Source: Caproicibacterium sp. BJN0003 (GTDB lineage: Bacteria > Bacillota > Clostridia > Oscillospirales > Acutalibacteraceae). Taken from it: a stretch of 64,000 nt of DNA. Position numbers and translations under genes: made by a program. Of this stretch, positions 1-8,379 are shown piece by piece. How positions within the stretch are numbered: the stretch's first letter is position 1; every line of letters starts with the position of its first letter. Under the pieces are notes generated by a model. The model saw only the letters and a list, made by a program, of their open reading frames with translations. It ran no database searches and was not told the DNA's origin. The stretch is from contig NZ_CP111108.1 of assembly GCF_026314295.1 (NCBI RefSeq), positions 682,001-746,000 of the forward strand, read 5' to 3'.

Positions 1-1
1 G

Positions 2-172
2 ACTGCCACAGAAAAGGAAACCGAAAACGAGAAGTACGCATTCCGCTGTTTTCTCCTCCGGCTGGGATTTATCGGAGCGGAATACAAGGCAGAACGAAAA
101 ATCCTGCTGAAAAACCTCACGGGTTCCTCAGCGTTTAAGAATGGAGGTGCTGACCGTGCGCTTTCCGAGTAA
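2..172 (+). CDS. C-terminal end of a 'virulence protein' family phage/ICE protein (partial)
   Basis: Only the last 56 codons are inside the window; the reading frame is open from base 2 to a TAA at 170-172. The tail contains the stretch KYAFRCFLLRLGFIGAEYK followed by a KILLKNLTGSSAFK-type ending. I recognise this as the C-terminus of a small protein annotated 'virulence protein' in many clostridial integrative elements and prophages, where it commonly sits next to DUF4314 proteins, as here. Biochemical function is unknown. The end overlaps the next gene, so the two are probably translationally coupled. Confidence 0.6.
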   Translation, partial: TATEKETENEKYAFRCFLLRLGFIGAEYKAERKILLKNLTGSSAFKNGGADRALSE

Positions 173-554
173 AGAAATTGTCGAGCGGGTGCGCAGGGAA
201 TATCCCGCCGGCACCCGTGTGGAGCTTATTAAAATGGACGATGCGCAGGCCCCGCCCGTCGGCACAAAAGGCACGGTTATGGGCGTAGATGACACCGGCT
301 CCCTTCTCATGCGATGGGACAATGGCAGTAGTCTGAATGTGGTTTACGGAGAGGACATTGTCCGCAGGCTGCCTGTTTTAAGCGATACGGTCAAAAAGCA
401 GATTCTGGCCGTGCGTGACACCGGGCGGACGAATATGTTCGATGTCAACATGGTGCAGCGCATTGCGTATGACATGGAATTCTATGAACTGGTGACCTAT
501 CTTGAGGAACATCGCCGCGAATATGCGCACTTCATGCTCACCGGAGAGGGATAA
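156..554 (+). CDS. DUF4314/DUF5049 small phage/ICE protein
   Basis: A 132-aa protein. The N-terminal half (about residues 1-70, with YPAGTRVELIKMDD and GVVYGEDI-like motifs) resembles DUF4314, a small beta-rich domain. The C-terminal half (KQILAVRDTGRTNMFDV, then HRREYAHFMLTG) resembles DUF5049. I chose the GTG at 156 over the upstream ATG at 141 because GGAGG at 143-147 lies 8 nt before it and family members begin MRFPSKE-like. Function is unknown. It belongs to the conserved accessory genes that precede terminase in clostridial phages and ICEs. Confidence 0.75.
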   Translation: MRFPSKEIVERVRREYPAGTRVELIKMDDAQAPPVGTKGTVMGVDDTGSLLMRWDNGSSLNVVYGEDIVRRLPVLSDTVKKQILAVRDTGRTNMFDVNMVQRIAYDMEFYELVTYLEEHRREYAHFMLTGEG

Positions 555-708
555 TGCTGTAACCTACACAATTTTAGTGGCGGCAAGGGGCTTCATATTC
601 GTGTGGTTTACGGCAGAATATATCGCGTAATGGACTTGCTATTCCGGGCGTTCAGAGTGATATATGTACATGCCGAAAGGCACATAACACTTTTTCAGGG
701 AGGAACCC

Positions 709-876
709 ATGATGGATTACAGGCAGATGATTCGAGAACAGCTTGGCGAAGGCTGGCGCTTTATCAAAGCATACAATGCTTTTGAAAACGGTGAGATGCG
801 CATCATTGCGGCGGACGAAACCGGGCGGGAGCACCGCTACATTCTGGTCGACGGGAAGCTGACCGAAAAACCGTAA
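709..876 (+). CDS. Small 55-aa phage protein
   Basis: A short ORF of 55 aa starting ATG-ATG, preceded by GGGAGG at 698-703. Spacing favours either ATG (709 or 712). It encodes a soluble, charged protein with the stretch GEGWRFIKAYNAFENGEMRI. It ends 13 nt before the next gene and shares its orientation, so both probably lie in one operon. I do not recognise a named family; the strong SD and spacing support a real gene. Confidence 0.6.
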   Translation: MMDYRQMIREQLGEGWRFIKAYNAFENGEMRIIAADETGREHRYILVDGKLTEKP

Positions 877-889
877 GGAGGACTCGACC

Positions 890-1132
890 ATGTGGAGCGA
901 AGGCATTATCACAGACCCGACGACGGGCAGCAAGTACAAATACTGGGTAAAACACTATGAGGAGCCGAGCGAGACGTTCGGCATCGACGGCGGCAAAATA
1001 AGCAAACTCACCATCCGCAAGTTGAACGACAGCCGCGATGTCGTGAACTACGACAGGGGCTGGGACGTGCATTGTCCCGACGAATACGAGATCAAGGCGG
1101 TATACGCCACCATACTCGAAAAGTACAACTAA
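890..1132 (+). CDS. Conserved small phage protein (DUF7678-like)
   Basis: An 80-aa protein starting MWSEGIITDP and containing KYKYWVKHYEEPSE and NYDRGWD motifs. This is a widespread small protein of clostridial prophages and conjugative elements that I recall as DUF7678. The start is set by AAGGAGG at 875-881 with 8-nt spacing. Function is unknown. It is the last gene before the MerR unit interrupts the phage gene order. Confidence 0.6.
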   Translation: MWSEGIITDPTTGSKYKYWVKHYEEPSETFGIDGGKISKLTIRKLNDSRDVVNYDRGWDVHCPDEYEIKAVYATILEKYN

Positions 1133-1200
1133 CCACAGAAACAACCGAGGACACCCCATATGGGGCTGTCTCTCGTTTCAAAATATTTTTCAAAAAGGTA

Positions 1201-1231
1201 TTTACATTGACGTTACGTCATAGTTTACAAT
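1201..1231 (+). promoter_or_regulatory. MerR-type promoter with 19-bp spacer and palindromic operator
   Basis: TTTACA (1201-1206) and TACAAT (1226-1231) are separated by 19 bp, the over-long spacer typical of MerR-activated promoters. The spacer contains the perfect 13-bp palindrome TGACGTTACGTCA (1208-1220), a plausible binding site for the regulator encoded just downstream, implying autoregulation. Confidence 0.75.
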
Positions 1232-1253
1232 AAGATTCAAGGAGGAAACGTCA

Positions 1254-2009
1254 ATGGAATACACCATCAACCAGCTTGCAAAACTGGCAGGCGTCAGTAC
1301 CCGGACGCTTCGCTATTATGACCAGTGCGGCCTGCTTCCGCCGAAGGCCGTGCGCTCCAACGGGTACCGGATTTACGGAGAAACGGAAGTAAACCGGCTC
1401 CAGCAGATTTTATTCTACCGGGAACTGGGCGTGGAACTGTCGGAAATCGGGCGCATTTTGGCGGAGAAGGATTTTGACGGGCTGTCCGCCCTGCAGAATC
1501 ATCTTTCCGCTCTGCGGGAGAAGCGTGTCCGGCTGGACTGCCTGATTGACAATGTTCAGAAAAGCATTTCGGCAATGAAAGGAGAAACGGAAATGACAGA
1601 CGAGGAAAAATTCGAGGGCTTTAAGGAAAAGCTGATTTTGGACAACGAGCAAAAATACGGCGAGGAAATCCGCGAAAAATACGGGGATGAAACCGTCGAT
1701 CGCTCGAACGCCAAGCTCAAGAACATGACCAAAGAGCAGTACGGCGAGCTGGAAGCCCTGACGCAGGAACTGAACCGTACCCTAAAGGCAGCCTTTGCGC
1801 AGGGCGACCCCGGAAGCGAGCTGGCGCAGAAAGCCTGCGCGCTCCACAAGAGGTGGCTTTGCTTTTACTGGGACCATTACAGCAAAGAAGCGCACATGGG
1901 CGTTGCACAGATGTATGTGGACGACCCGCGGTTCACCGCGTATTATGACGCCATCGCGCCCGGATGCGCCGTGTTCTTAAGGGACGCGGTTCGGATTTTC
2001 TGCGCGTAG
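1254..2009 (+). CDS. MerR family regulator with TipAS drug-binding domain
   Basis: A 251-aa protein. Residues 1-70 are a MerR winged helix (YTINQLAKLAGVSTRTLRYY). Residues about 75-110 form the dimer coiled coil. Residues about 130-250 resemble the TipAS antibiotic-recognition domain, which binds thiopeptides or other drugs in TipA/Mta/SkgA relatives. AAGGAGG at 1239-1245 supports the ATG. The gene has its own 19-bp-spacer promoter with a palindromic operator and its own terminator, so it is an independent unit inside the phage late region, in the position where a small terminase subunit or HNH gene might be expected. Inference: it senses a drug and controls itself and possibly other genes. 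No target gene is adjacent. Confidence 0.88.
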   Translation: MEYTINQLAKLAGVSTRTLRYYDQCGLLPPKAVRSNGYRIYGETEVNRLQQILFYRELGVELSEIGRILAEKDFDGLSALQNHLSALREKRVRLDCLIDNVQKSISAMKGETEMTDEEKFEGFKEKLILDNEQKYGEEIREKYGDETVDRSNAKLKNMTKEQYGELEALTQELNRTLKAAFAQGDPGSELAQKACALHKRWLCFYWDHYSKEAHMGVAQMYVDDPRFTAYYDAIAPGCAVFLRDAVRIFCA

Positions 2010-2031
2010 CATCAACAAAATCATTCAGCCA

Positions 2032-2066
2032 AAAGGTGACGGGCAAAACAGTCCGCCGCCTTTTTT
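2032..2066 (+). terminator. Rho-independent terminator after the MerR gene
   Basis: An 11-bp stem (AAAGGTGACGG at 2032-2042 with CCGCCGCCTTT at 2053-2063, one wobble and one mismatch) is followed by a T run. It insulates the MerR unit from the terminase operon. Confidence 0.6.
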
Positions 2067-2099
2067 GTGTGCATTTTTACGGAAAGGAGGCAGTGCGCC

Positions 2100-3701
2100 A
2101 TGCGAAAGCTGAAGAAATACAAGCCTACCAGATTCATGGCAAAAACCTCACGCTACGATGAAAAAGCCGCGGATTACGCCGTCATGTTCATTGAATCCCT
2201 CTGTCACACAAAAGGCACATGGGCGGGCAAGCCCTTTGAACTGATCGACTGGCAGGAGCAGATTGTAAGGGACATCTTCGGCATTTTGAAAAAGAACGGT
2301 TACCGGCAGTTTAACACGGCATATATCGAGATACCGAAGAAACAGGGAAAGTCGGAACTGGCGGCCGCGGTTGCACTGCTCCTCACCTGCGGCGACGGCG
2401 AGGAGCGCGCCGAGGTGTACGGCTGTGCCTCCGACCGGAACCAGGCAAAGATCGTATTTGATGTTGCCGTGGACATGGTGCGCTTTTGTCCTGCGCTTGC
2501 CAAGCGCGTGAAAATACTGGAATCGCAGAAGAAACTGGTGTATAAGCCGACCAACAGCTTCTACCAGGTGCTTTCGGCGGATGTGGCGAACAAGCACGGA
2601 TTCAACACCCACGGCGTGATATTCGATGAACTGCACACCCAGCCCAACAGAAAGCTGTTTGACGTCATGCTGCAGGGCTCCGGAGACGCAAGGATGCAGC
2701 CGCTGTACTTTCTGATTACGACGGCGGGCAATGATACAAATTCTATCTGCTATGAGGTGCATCAGAAAGCCCTGGACATCCAGGCAGGACGCAAGGTCGA
2801 CCCCACCTTCTATTCCGTGATTTACGGTGCGGCGGAAAATGAGGACTGGACGGATCCGGAGGTCTGGAAGAAAGCCAACCCTTCCCTGGGCATCACGGTC
2901 GGCATCGACAAGGTGAAAGCTGCCTGTGATTCCGCAAAGCAGAATCCCGGCGAGGAGAACGCGTTCCGTCAGCTGCGTCTCAATCAGTGGGTGAAACAGT
3001 CGGTGCGCTGGATGCCGATGGATAAGTGGGACGCCTGCGCATTCCCGGTCGATGAGGAAAGCCTTGAAGGCCGCGTCTGCTACGGCGGCCTTGATCTCTC
3101 CAGCACAACGGACATTACGGCTTTTGTTCTGGTGTTCCCGCCGCAGGATGAAGCGGACAAATACAGCGTCCTTCCGTACTTCTGGATTCCGGAGGAAACG
3201 GTCGCTCTGCGTGTCCGCCGTGACCATGTTCCCTATGACTTATGGGAGCGGCAGGGACTTATCATGACCACGGAAGGCAATGTCGTGCATTACGGCTACA
3301 TCGAGAAATTTATTGAGCGGCTCGGAGAGCGTTTCAATATCCGGGAGATCGCTTTTGACCGATGGGGTGCTGTGCAGATGGTGCAGAACCTTGAGGGCAT
3401 GGGCTTTACGGTCATTCCGTTCGGGCAGGGATTTAAGGATATGAGTCCGCCCACCAAGGAACTGATGAAGCTGGTGCTGGAAGAGAAAATCGCCCACGGC
3501 GGTCACCCAGTTCTCAGATGGAATATGGACAACATCTTCATCCGCACCGACCCCGCCGGCAACATCAAGGCGGACAAGGAGAAATCCACAGAGAAAATTG
3601 ACGGCGCGATTGCCACGATTATGGGGCTTGACCGTGCCATTCGCTGCGGGAACGACACGGGTGAAAGCGTATACGACACCAGAGGGCTTCTGGTGTTTTG
3701 A
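2100..3701 (+). CDS. terL: Phage terminase large subunit
   Basis: A 533-aa DNA-packaging motor. The N-terminal ATPase carries a Walker A variant IPKKQGKSE (about residue 78) and Walker B VIFDELH (about 172). The C-terminal RNase H-like nuclease carries GGLDLSSTTD (about 328) and AFDRWG (about 417). It cuts concatemeric phage DNA and pumps it into proheads. The start ATG at 2100 follows GGAAAGGAGG; the longer upstream ORF extension has no SD. It leads the head operon (portal, protease, capsid). No small terminase subunit is visible between 555 and 2100. Confidence 0.95.
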   Translation: MRKLKKYKPTRFMAKTSRYDEKAADYAVMFIESLCHTKGTWAGKPFELIDWQEQIVRDIFGILKKNGYRQFNTAYIEIPKKQGKSELAAAVALLLTCGDGEERAEVYGCASDRNQAKIVFDVAVDMVRFCPALAKRVKILESQKKLVYKPTNSFYQVLSADVANKHGFNTHGVIFDELHTQPNRKLFDVMLQGSGDARMQPLYFLITTAGNDTNSICYEVHQKALDIQAGRKVDPTFYSVIYGAAENEDWTDPEVWKKANPSLGITVGIDKVKAACDSAKQNPGEENAFRQLRLNQWVKQSVRWMPMDKWDACAFPVDEESLEGRVCYGGLDLSSTTDITAFVLVFPPQDEADKYSVLPYFWIPEETVALRVRRDHVPYDLWERQGLIMTTEGNVVHYGYIEKFIERLGERFNIREIAFDRWGAVQMVQNLEGMGFTVIPFGQGFKDMSPPTKELMKLVLEEKIAHGGHPVLRWNMDNIFIRTDPAGNIKADKEKSTEKIDGAIATIMGLDRAIRCGNDTGESVYDTRGLLVF

Positions 3702-3720
3702 GGAAGGAGCGTGATGAGAA

Positions 3721-5043
3721 ATGAGTATATTTTCGGGACTGTTCAAATCAAGGGACAAACCTGAAAACAGGACTTCGGGCAGCAGCTATGCCTTTTATCT
3801 CGGCGGTTCTTCCTCCGGCAAGCTGGTGACCGAGCGCTCTGCGATGCAGATGACGGCGGTGTATGCCTGTGTGCGTATCCTGTCGGAGGCGATTGCGGAG
3901 CTGCCCCTCCACCTCTATCGCTACAAGGAAGGCGGCGGCAAGGAAAAAGCCATCGGCCATCCGTTATACCTTCTGCTCCATGACGAGCCGAATCCGGAGA
4001 TGAGCTCATTCGTGTTTCGTGAAACGCTGATGACTCATCTTTTGTTATGGGGAAACGCCTACGCCCAGATCATCCGCAACGGCAAAGGCCAGGTCATTGC
4101 CCTGTATCCGCTGATGCCGAATAAAATGACGGTCAACCGGGACACGAACGGGCAGCTGTATTACCAGTACCAGCGGTCGTCCGATGAGGCGCACACCATG
4201 AAAGGCAGTATGGTGATTCTTCAGCCTTCCGATGTGCTGCACATTCCGGGGCTTGGCTTTGACGGGCTGGTGGGCTACTCGCCCATCGCGATGGCAAAAA
4301 ACGCCATTGGGCTTGCAATTGCCACAGAGGAATACGGCAGCAAGTTCTTCGCCAACGGCGCGGCGCCGAGCGGTGTCCTGGAGCATCCCGGCACCATCAA
4401 GGACCCCAGCAAGGTGCGTGAGAGCTGGCAGCAGACCTTCGGCGGCTCGGCGAACAGCAATAAGATCGCCGTGCTGGAGGAAGGCATGAAATACACGCCG
4501 ATCTCCATTTCACCGGAGCAGGCGCAGTTTTTGGAAACACGCAAGTTCCAGATCAACGAGATCGCGCGGATCTTCCGTGTGCCGCCGCACATGGTCGGAG
4601 ATCTGGAAAAGTCCAGCTTCTCCAATATTGAACAGCAGAGCCTGGAGTTTGTGAAGTATACGCTGGACCCATGGGTGATCCGCTGGGAACAGTCCATTCA
4701 GCGGCGGCTCCTGACTCCCGACGAAAAAAAGTCCTATTTTGTGAAATTCAATGTGGAAGGCCTGCTCCGCGGGGATTACGCCAGCCGCATGAACGGCTAC
4801 GCGACGGCAAGGCAGAATGGCTGGATGTCGGCAAACGATATCCGGGAACTGGAAAACCTCGACCGCATCCCCGCAGAACAAGGCGGCGACCTGTATCTCA
4901 TTAACGGCGCAATGACCAAGCTTGCTGACGCCGGCGCTTTCGCGGGTACAGACAACAACAGAGAGGAGGAACAATCCGATGGAAGAAATGTTTTGCAAGC
5001 AAAACAGGAAGTTTTGGAAGTGGAAGAATCAGACGGGCGATGA
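3721..5043 (+). CDS. HK97-type portal protein
   Basis: A 440-aa portal. Diagnostic stretches are AVYACVRILSEAIAELPL near residue 50 and the region YGSKFFANGAAPSGVLEHPG near 205. It forms the dodecameric ring at the capsid vertex through which terminase loads DNA. Its 3' end overlaps the protease gene by 65 nt, indicating tight coupling. An AAGGAGC SD sits about 12 nt upstream of the ATG. Confidence 0.95.
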   Translation: MSIFSGLFKSRDKPENRTSGSSYAFYLGGSSSGKLVTERSAMQMTAVYACVRILSEAIAELPLHLYRYKEGGGKEKAIGHPLYLLLHDEPNPEMSSFVFRETLMTHLLLWGNAYAQIIRNGKGQVIALYPLMPNKMTVNRDTNGQLYYQYQRSSDEAHTMKGSMVILQPSDVLHIPGLGFDGLVGYSPIAMAKNAIGLAIATEEYGSKFFANGAAPSGVLEHPGTIKDPSKVRESWQQTFGGSANSNKIAVLEEGMKYTPISISPEQAQFLETRKFQINEIARIFRVPPHMVGDLEKSSFSNIEQQSLEFVKYTLDPWVIRWEQSIQRRLLTPDEKKSYFVKFNVEGLLRGDYASRMNGYATARQNGWMSANDIRELENLDRIPAEQGGDLYLINGAMTKLADAGAFAGTDNNREEEQSDGRNVLQAKQEVLEVEESDGR

Positions 5044-5722
5044 GCCGTCCGCAGAGCGGGTCCTTGAACTGTACGGCACGATTGCCGAGGAAAGCTGGTT
5101 TGACGATGACATCACACCGGCTGCGTTCCGCGAGGAGCTTTTCGCGGGAAGCGGCCCCATCACCATCTGGATCAATTCGCCCGGCGGAGACTGCATCGCC
5201 GCCAGCCAGATTTATACCATGCTGATGGATTACAAGGACGATGTCACCGTAAAGGTGGACGGCATCGCGGCGTCCGCGGCATCGGTCGTGGCGATGGCGG
5301 GAACCAAAGTGCTGATGGCGCCCACGGCTCTCATGATGATCCACAACCCGGCGACGATAGCGTTCGGCGACCACGCCGACATGGCAAAGGCAATTAATAT
5401 GCTCTCCGAAGTCAAGGAAAGCATCATCAACGCCTATGAAATCAAGACGGGGCTTTCCCACGCACAGCTATCGCACATGATGGACGACACCACATGGATG
5501 AACGCCAAAAAAGCCATCGAACTCGGATTTGCGGATGATATCCTGGCGGATGAAAAACGCGGGTCCGCAGCGGACACCGAGGGATATGCGTTCTCCGCCT
5601 CAGCGGTGGAACGCACCCTCATGAATAAGCTTTCCGGCAAAGCCTTCCGCAAGCCGGAAAAACAACCGAAAGGGCGCCCGGTCGATGAACTGAAAGCGTC
5701 CCTTTACAAAAAACTGCTGTAA
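4979..5722 (+). CDS. ClpP-like prohead protease
   Basis: A 247-aa S14-family protease. It shows the ClpP core with NSPGGDCIAASQIYT (oxyanion region), the catalytic Ser in GIAASAASVVAMAG and catalytic His in MMIHNPA, and a C-terminal Asp-containing segment. It matures the capsid and scaffold during head assembly. The start is taken at ATG 4979 because GAGAGGAGGA lies just upstream, although an in-frame upstream codon exists at 4922. The gene overlaps the portal 3' end. Confidence 0.92.
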   Translation: MEEMFCKQNRKFWKWKNQTGDEPSAERVLELYGTIAEESWFDDDITPAAFREELFAGSGPITIWINSPGGDCIAASQIYTMLMDYKDDVTVKVDGIAASAASVVAMAGTKVLMAPTALMMIHNPATIAFGDHADMAKAINMLSEVKESIINAYEIKTGLSHAQLSHMMDDTTWMNAKKAIELGFADDILADEKRGSAADTEGYAFSASAVERTLMNKLSGKAFRKPEKQPKGRPVDELKASLYKKLL

Positions 5723-5741
5723 AGCAAGGAGGATTTTTATC

Positions 5742-6935
5742 ATGACGATTACCGAAATGAGAAACAAAAGAGCCAAGCTGTGGAATACGATGGAGGGCTT
5801 CCTCGATACCCACAGGAACGAAATGGGCGTACTTTCCGCGGAGGATGATGCCGCCTATGCCAAAATGGAGCATGACCTGGACAGCCTCACCAACGAGATC
5901 AAGCGCATGGAGCGCCGGGACGCCATCGAAGCGGAACTGAACAAGCCCGTGAACAGCCCTATTACCGAAGTACCTGAACGCACCGCGTCCCTTAAGCCGG
6001 AGAAGGCCGGCAGAGCTTCTGACGCCTACAAAGAGGACTTTGACCGCCACCTGCGCGGCAAGGTACCGCTGCACAACGTTTTGTCCGAGGGCGTGGACGC
6101 AGACGGCGGCTATCTGGTGCCGGAGGAATTTGAAACCCAGATTGTGACCGCCCTTGAAGCAGAGAATGTGATCCGCTCCCTCGCCAAGGTCATCACCACA
6201 CAGCACGAACGCAAAATTCCCATTGCCACAGGCCACTCCACCGCGCAGTGGACGGCGGAGAACGCCGCATACACCGAGAGCAATCCGACCTTCGGGCAGA
6301 AGCAGATCGACGCCTTTAAGCTGACCGACCTCTGCCGTGTCAGCGTGGAGCTTCTGCAGGATTCCGCATTCGATATTGAAGATTACCTCATGAATGAATT
6401 TGCCAGAGCCTTCGGCATCGCCGAGGAGGAAGCATTCTGCGTGGGAACCGGAACGAACCAGCCTACGGGTATCTTCACCGCGAACGGCGGCACTGCCGGT
6501 GTGACCGCGGCGGCACAAAACGCCATCACGGCGGACGAGCTGATCAGCCTTGTGTATGCGCTGAAATCCCCGTACCGCAGGAACGCAAGGTTCCTCATGA
6601 ACGACGCGACCATTTCCGCCATCCGCAAGCTGAAGGACTCCAACGGTGTATATCTGTGGCAGCCCTCCCTGCAGGCGGGTGAACCTGACAAGCTGCTCGG
6701 CTACGACCTGTACACTTCTCCTTATGTGCCGGCGATGGCAGCGGATGCCTATACCGTGGCGTTCGGCGATTTCAAAAATTACTGGATCGGCGACCGTGCG
6801 GGCAGAACCGTGCAGAGACTGAATGAGTTGTATGCCACCAACGGTCAGATCGGTTATGTGGCTACGGAACGCGTGGACGGCAAGGTCATCCTGACGGAAG
6901 GCATCCAGCTTCTGCAGATGAAGGCAGGCTCTTAA
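5742..6935 (+). CDS. HK97-family major capsid protein
   Basis: A 397-aa major capsid protein. Residues 1-100 form a predicted coiled-coil delta/scaffold domain (RNKRAKLWNTMEGFL, IKRMERRDAIEAEL) that the upstream protease would remove. The remainder shows the HK97 fold signature (GGYLVPEEFETQIV near 120, EEAFCVGTGTNQPTGIF near 228, ending in GKVILTEGIQLL). AAGGAGG lies before the ATG. Confidence 0.95.
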   Translation: MTITEMRNKRAKLWNTMEGFLDTHRNEMGVLSAEDDAAYAKMEHDLDSLTNEIKRMERRDAIEAELNKPVNSPITEVPERTASLKPEKAGRASDAYKEDFDRHLRGKVPLHNVLSEGVDADGGYLVPEEFETQIVTALEAENVIRSLAKVITTQHERKIPIATGHSTAQWTAENAAYTESNPTFGQKQIDAFKLTDLCRVSVELLQDSAFDIEDYLMNEFARAFGIAEEEAFCVGTGTNQPTGIFTANGGTAGVTAAAQNAITADELISLVYALKSPYRRNARFLMNDATISAIRKLKDSNGVYLWQPSLQAGEPDKLLGYDLYTSPYVPAMAADAYTVAFGDFKNYWIGDRAGRTVQRLNELYATNGQIGYVATERVDGKVILTEGIQLLQMKAGS

Positions 6936-6956
6936 TAAAGGAAGGAGGCGGCGGAG

Positions 6957-7268
6957 ATGAAAACTCTGCTTGAAAAGGTCAAAGCCAATCTGATTCTTTC
7001 GCATACGGAAGACGACGAGCTTCTGCAGCTGTACATCACCGCCGCCGTCCGTTATGCCGAAAGCTATCAGCACATTTCGGCGGGCTATTACACAGAAAAT
7101 ACGATGCCGGCAACTACCGAGCAGGCGGTCATCATGCTGGCAAGCCATTTTTATGAATCAAGGGACGGTTCCACGGGCGGCTTTTTTGCCGATTCCGTGC
7201 AGGCGGGCCGGCAGGTGTGGGATACGGTCAATCTGCTTCTGCGGCTTGACCGGGATTGGAAGGTGTGA
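6957..7268 (+). CDS. Head-tail connector (gp6/QLRG-like)
   Basis: A 103-aa mostly helical protein (DDELLQLYITAAVRYAESY near the N-terminus, MLASHFYESRD in the middle). This matches the phage head-tail connector family (gp6-like, QLRG) in size, composition and position directly after the capsid gene. It docks on the portal to extend the DNA channel. SD AAGGAGG lies upstream. Confidence 0.85.
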   Translation: MKTLLEKVKANLILSHTEDDELLQLYITAAVRYAESYQHISAGYYTENTMPATTEQAVIMLASHFYESRDGSTGGFFADSVQAGRQVWDTVNLLLRLDRDWKV

Positions 7269-7269
7269 C

Positions 7270-7605
7270 ATGAGCTACGGCAAAATGAATACCTTCATCG
7301 ACATTATCTCCATCGCCCCTTCAAAGGACGCGGACGGCTTTGTCACCACGGGCGACCACGTTGTTGCATCCGTGCGGGCGTACAAGGAAGACCGCCACGG
7401 CAACGAGCGATGGGCAAATATGGCGGCTTTCAGTGAAGCAACCGCCCTCTTCCGCTTTCGGAAAATTCCCAGCGTCGAAGTCAGTCCGTCTCTCTTCATC
7501 GTCTGTGAAGAGAAGCGCTATCGGATTACCAGCGCGGAGAACGTGCGCGGGCGCGGGATGTATGTGGAGTGCCTGTGCGAGCTGGTGGAAAGGAGCGTGA
7601 ACTGA
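7270..7605 (+). CDS. Phage head closure / head-tail adaptor protein
   Basis: A 111-aa beta-rich protein with IDIISIAPSKDADGFVTTGD near the start and CEEKRYRITSAENVRGRG near the end, as in SPP1 gp16-like head-closure adaptors. It starts 1 nt after the preceding stop; the much longer in-frame extension upstream is a shadow of the previous gene. Position in the connector cluster supports the role. Confidence 0.8.
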   Translation: MSYGKMNTFIDIISIAPSKDADGFVTTGDHVVASVRAYKEDRHGNERWANMAAFSEATALFRFRKIPSVEVSPSLFIVCEEKRYRITSAENVRGRGMYVECLCELVERSVN

Positions 7606-7606
7606 T

Positions 7607-8041
7607 TTGGCTCGGGCTGAAATGAAAATGCCGGAGGACTTTCTCTTGAAGGTTTCCCGGCTGAATGAAAAAACAGACGAAATCCTGCCCCGTGTGCTGG
7701 AAGCCGGCGGGCAGGTCGTGCTGGAGCGGGTAAAATCCAATCTCTCCGCCGTTGTCGGGAAAGGCACGAAAATCCCGAGTCGCTCCACCGGCGAACTGGA
7801 AAGCGCGCTGGGGCTTTCGCCCGCCAAACCCAAGCGGAACGGCTCGGGCTGGGACATCAAGGTCGGCTTTGCCGAGCCGCGCTCCGATGGGGATTCCAAT
7901 GCGAAAATCGCCAATATTCTCGAATACGGCAAACACGGACAGCCGCCCAAGCCCTTTCTCAAACTGGCGAAAACCCAGAGCCGCAAGGCCTGTATCGAAA
8001 CGATGAAATCAAAGCTGGACGAGGAGGTGCGGAAAACATGA
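7607..8041 (+). CDS. HK97 gp10-like minor head/tail component
   Basis: A 144-aa protein with the HK97-gp10 style pattern: an N-terminal helix, VKSNLSAVVGKGTKIPSRST, then AKIANILEYGKHGQPPKPFL, which is the family hallmark. It takes part in the head-tail joint or tail terminator region. The likely start is TTG at 7607, placed about 11 nt after AAAGGAGC; an ATG at 7622 is the alternative. Overlaps the next gene by 4 nt. Confidence 0.85.
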   Translation: MARAEMKMPEDFLLKVSRLNEKTDEILPRVLEAGGQVVLERVKSNLSAVVGKGTKIPSRSTGELESALGLSPAKPKRNGSGWDIKVGFAEPRSDGDSNAKIANILEYGKHGQPPKPFLKLAKTQSRKACIETMKSKLDEEVRKT

Positions 8042-8376
8042 GCGTGCTTTCGGAACTCAATACGCTTCTCACGCCCATTCTCCCGGTGGAGACGGGCGTT
8101 TTTTCCGGCGTTCCGCCCGACGAATATCTGGTGCTGACGCCGCTGACGGACGATTTCGCCCTCTTTGGCGACAACGCACCGCTGATGGATGTGTCGGAGG
8201 TGCGGATTTCGCTCTTTTCCAAGGGCAACTATCTTCAGCGCAAACGGCAGATTACGCAGGCGCTTTTGAACGCCGGCTTCACCGTCACCGGACGCACCTA
8301 TGTCGGGCATGAGGACGATACCGGCTATCACCACTGGGCGATTGACATCGCGCAGTCTTATGAAACGGAGGAATAA
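8038..8376 (+). CDS. Tail completion / tail terminator protein (gp17-like)
   Basis: A 112-aa protein (EYLVLTPLTDDFALFGDN; KRQITQALLNAGFTVTGRTY) placed between the gp10-like protein and the tail tube. Its size and alpha/beta pattern fit the tail-terminator proteins that cap the tail tube at the head interface. It starts within the preceding stop (ATGA overlap), indicating translational coupling. Confidence 0.75.
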   Translation: MSVLSELNTLLTPILPVETGVFSGVPPDEYLVLTPLTDDFALFGDNAPLMDVSEVRISLFSKGNYLQRKRQITQALLNAGFTVTGRTYVGHEDDTGYHHWAIDIAQSYETEE

Positions 8377-8379
8377 ATT

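Noticed and set aside
2148-3227. 359-codon minus-strand ORF inside terminase
   Set aside because: Antisense shadow of terL, which carries clear ATPase and nuclease motifs.
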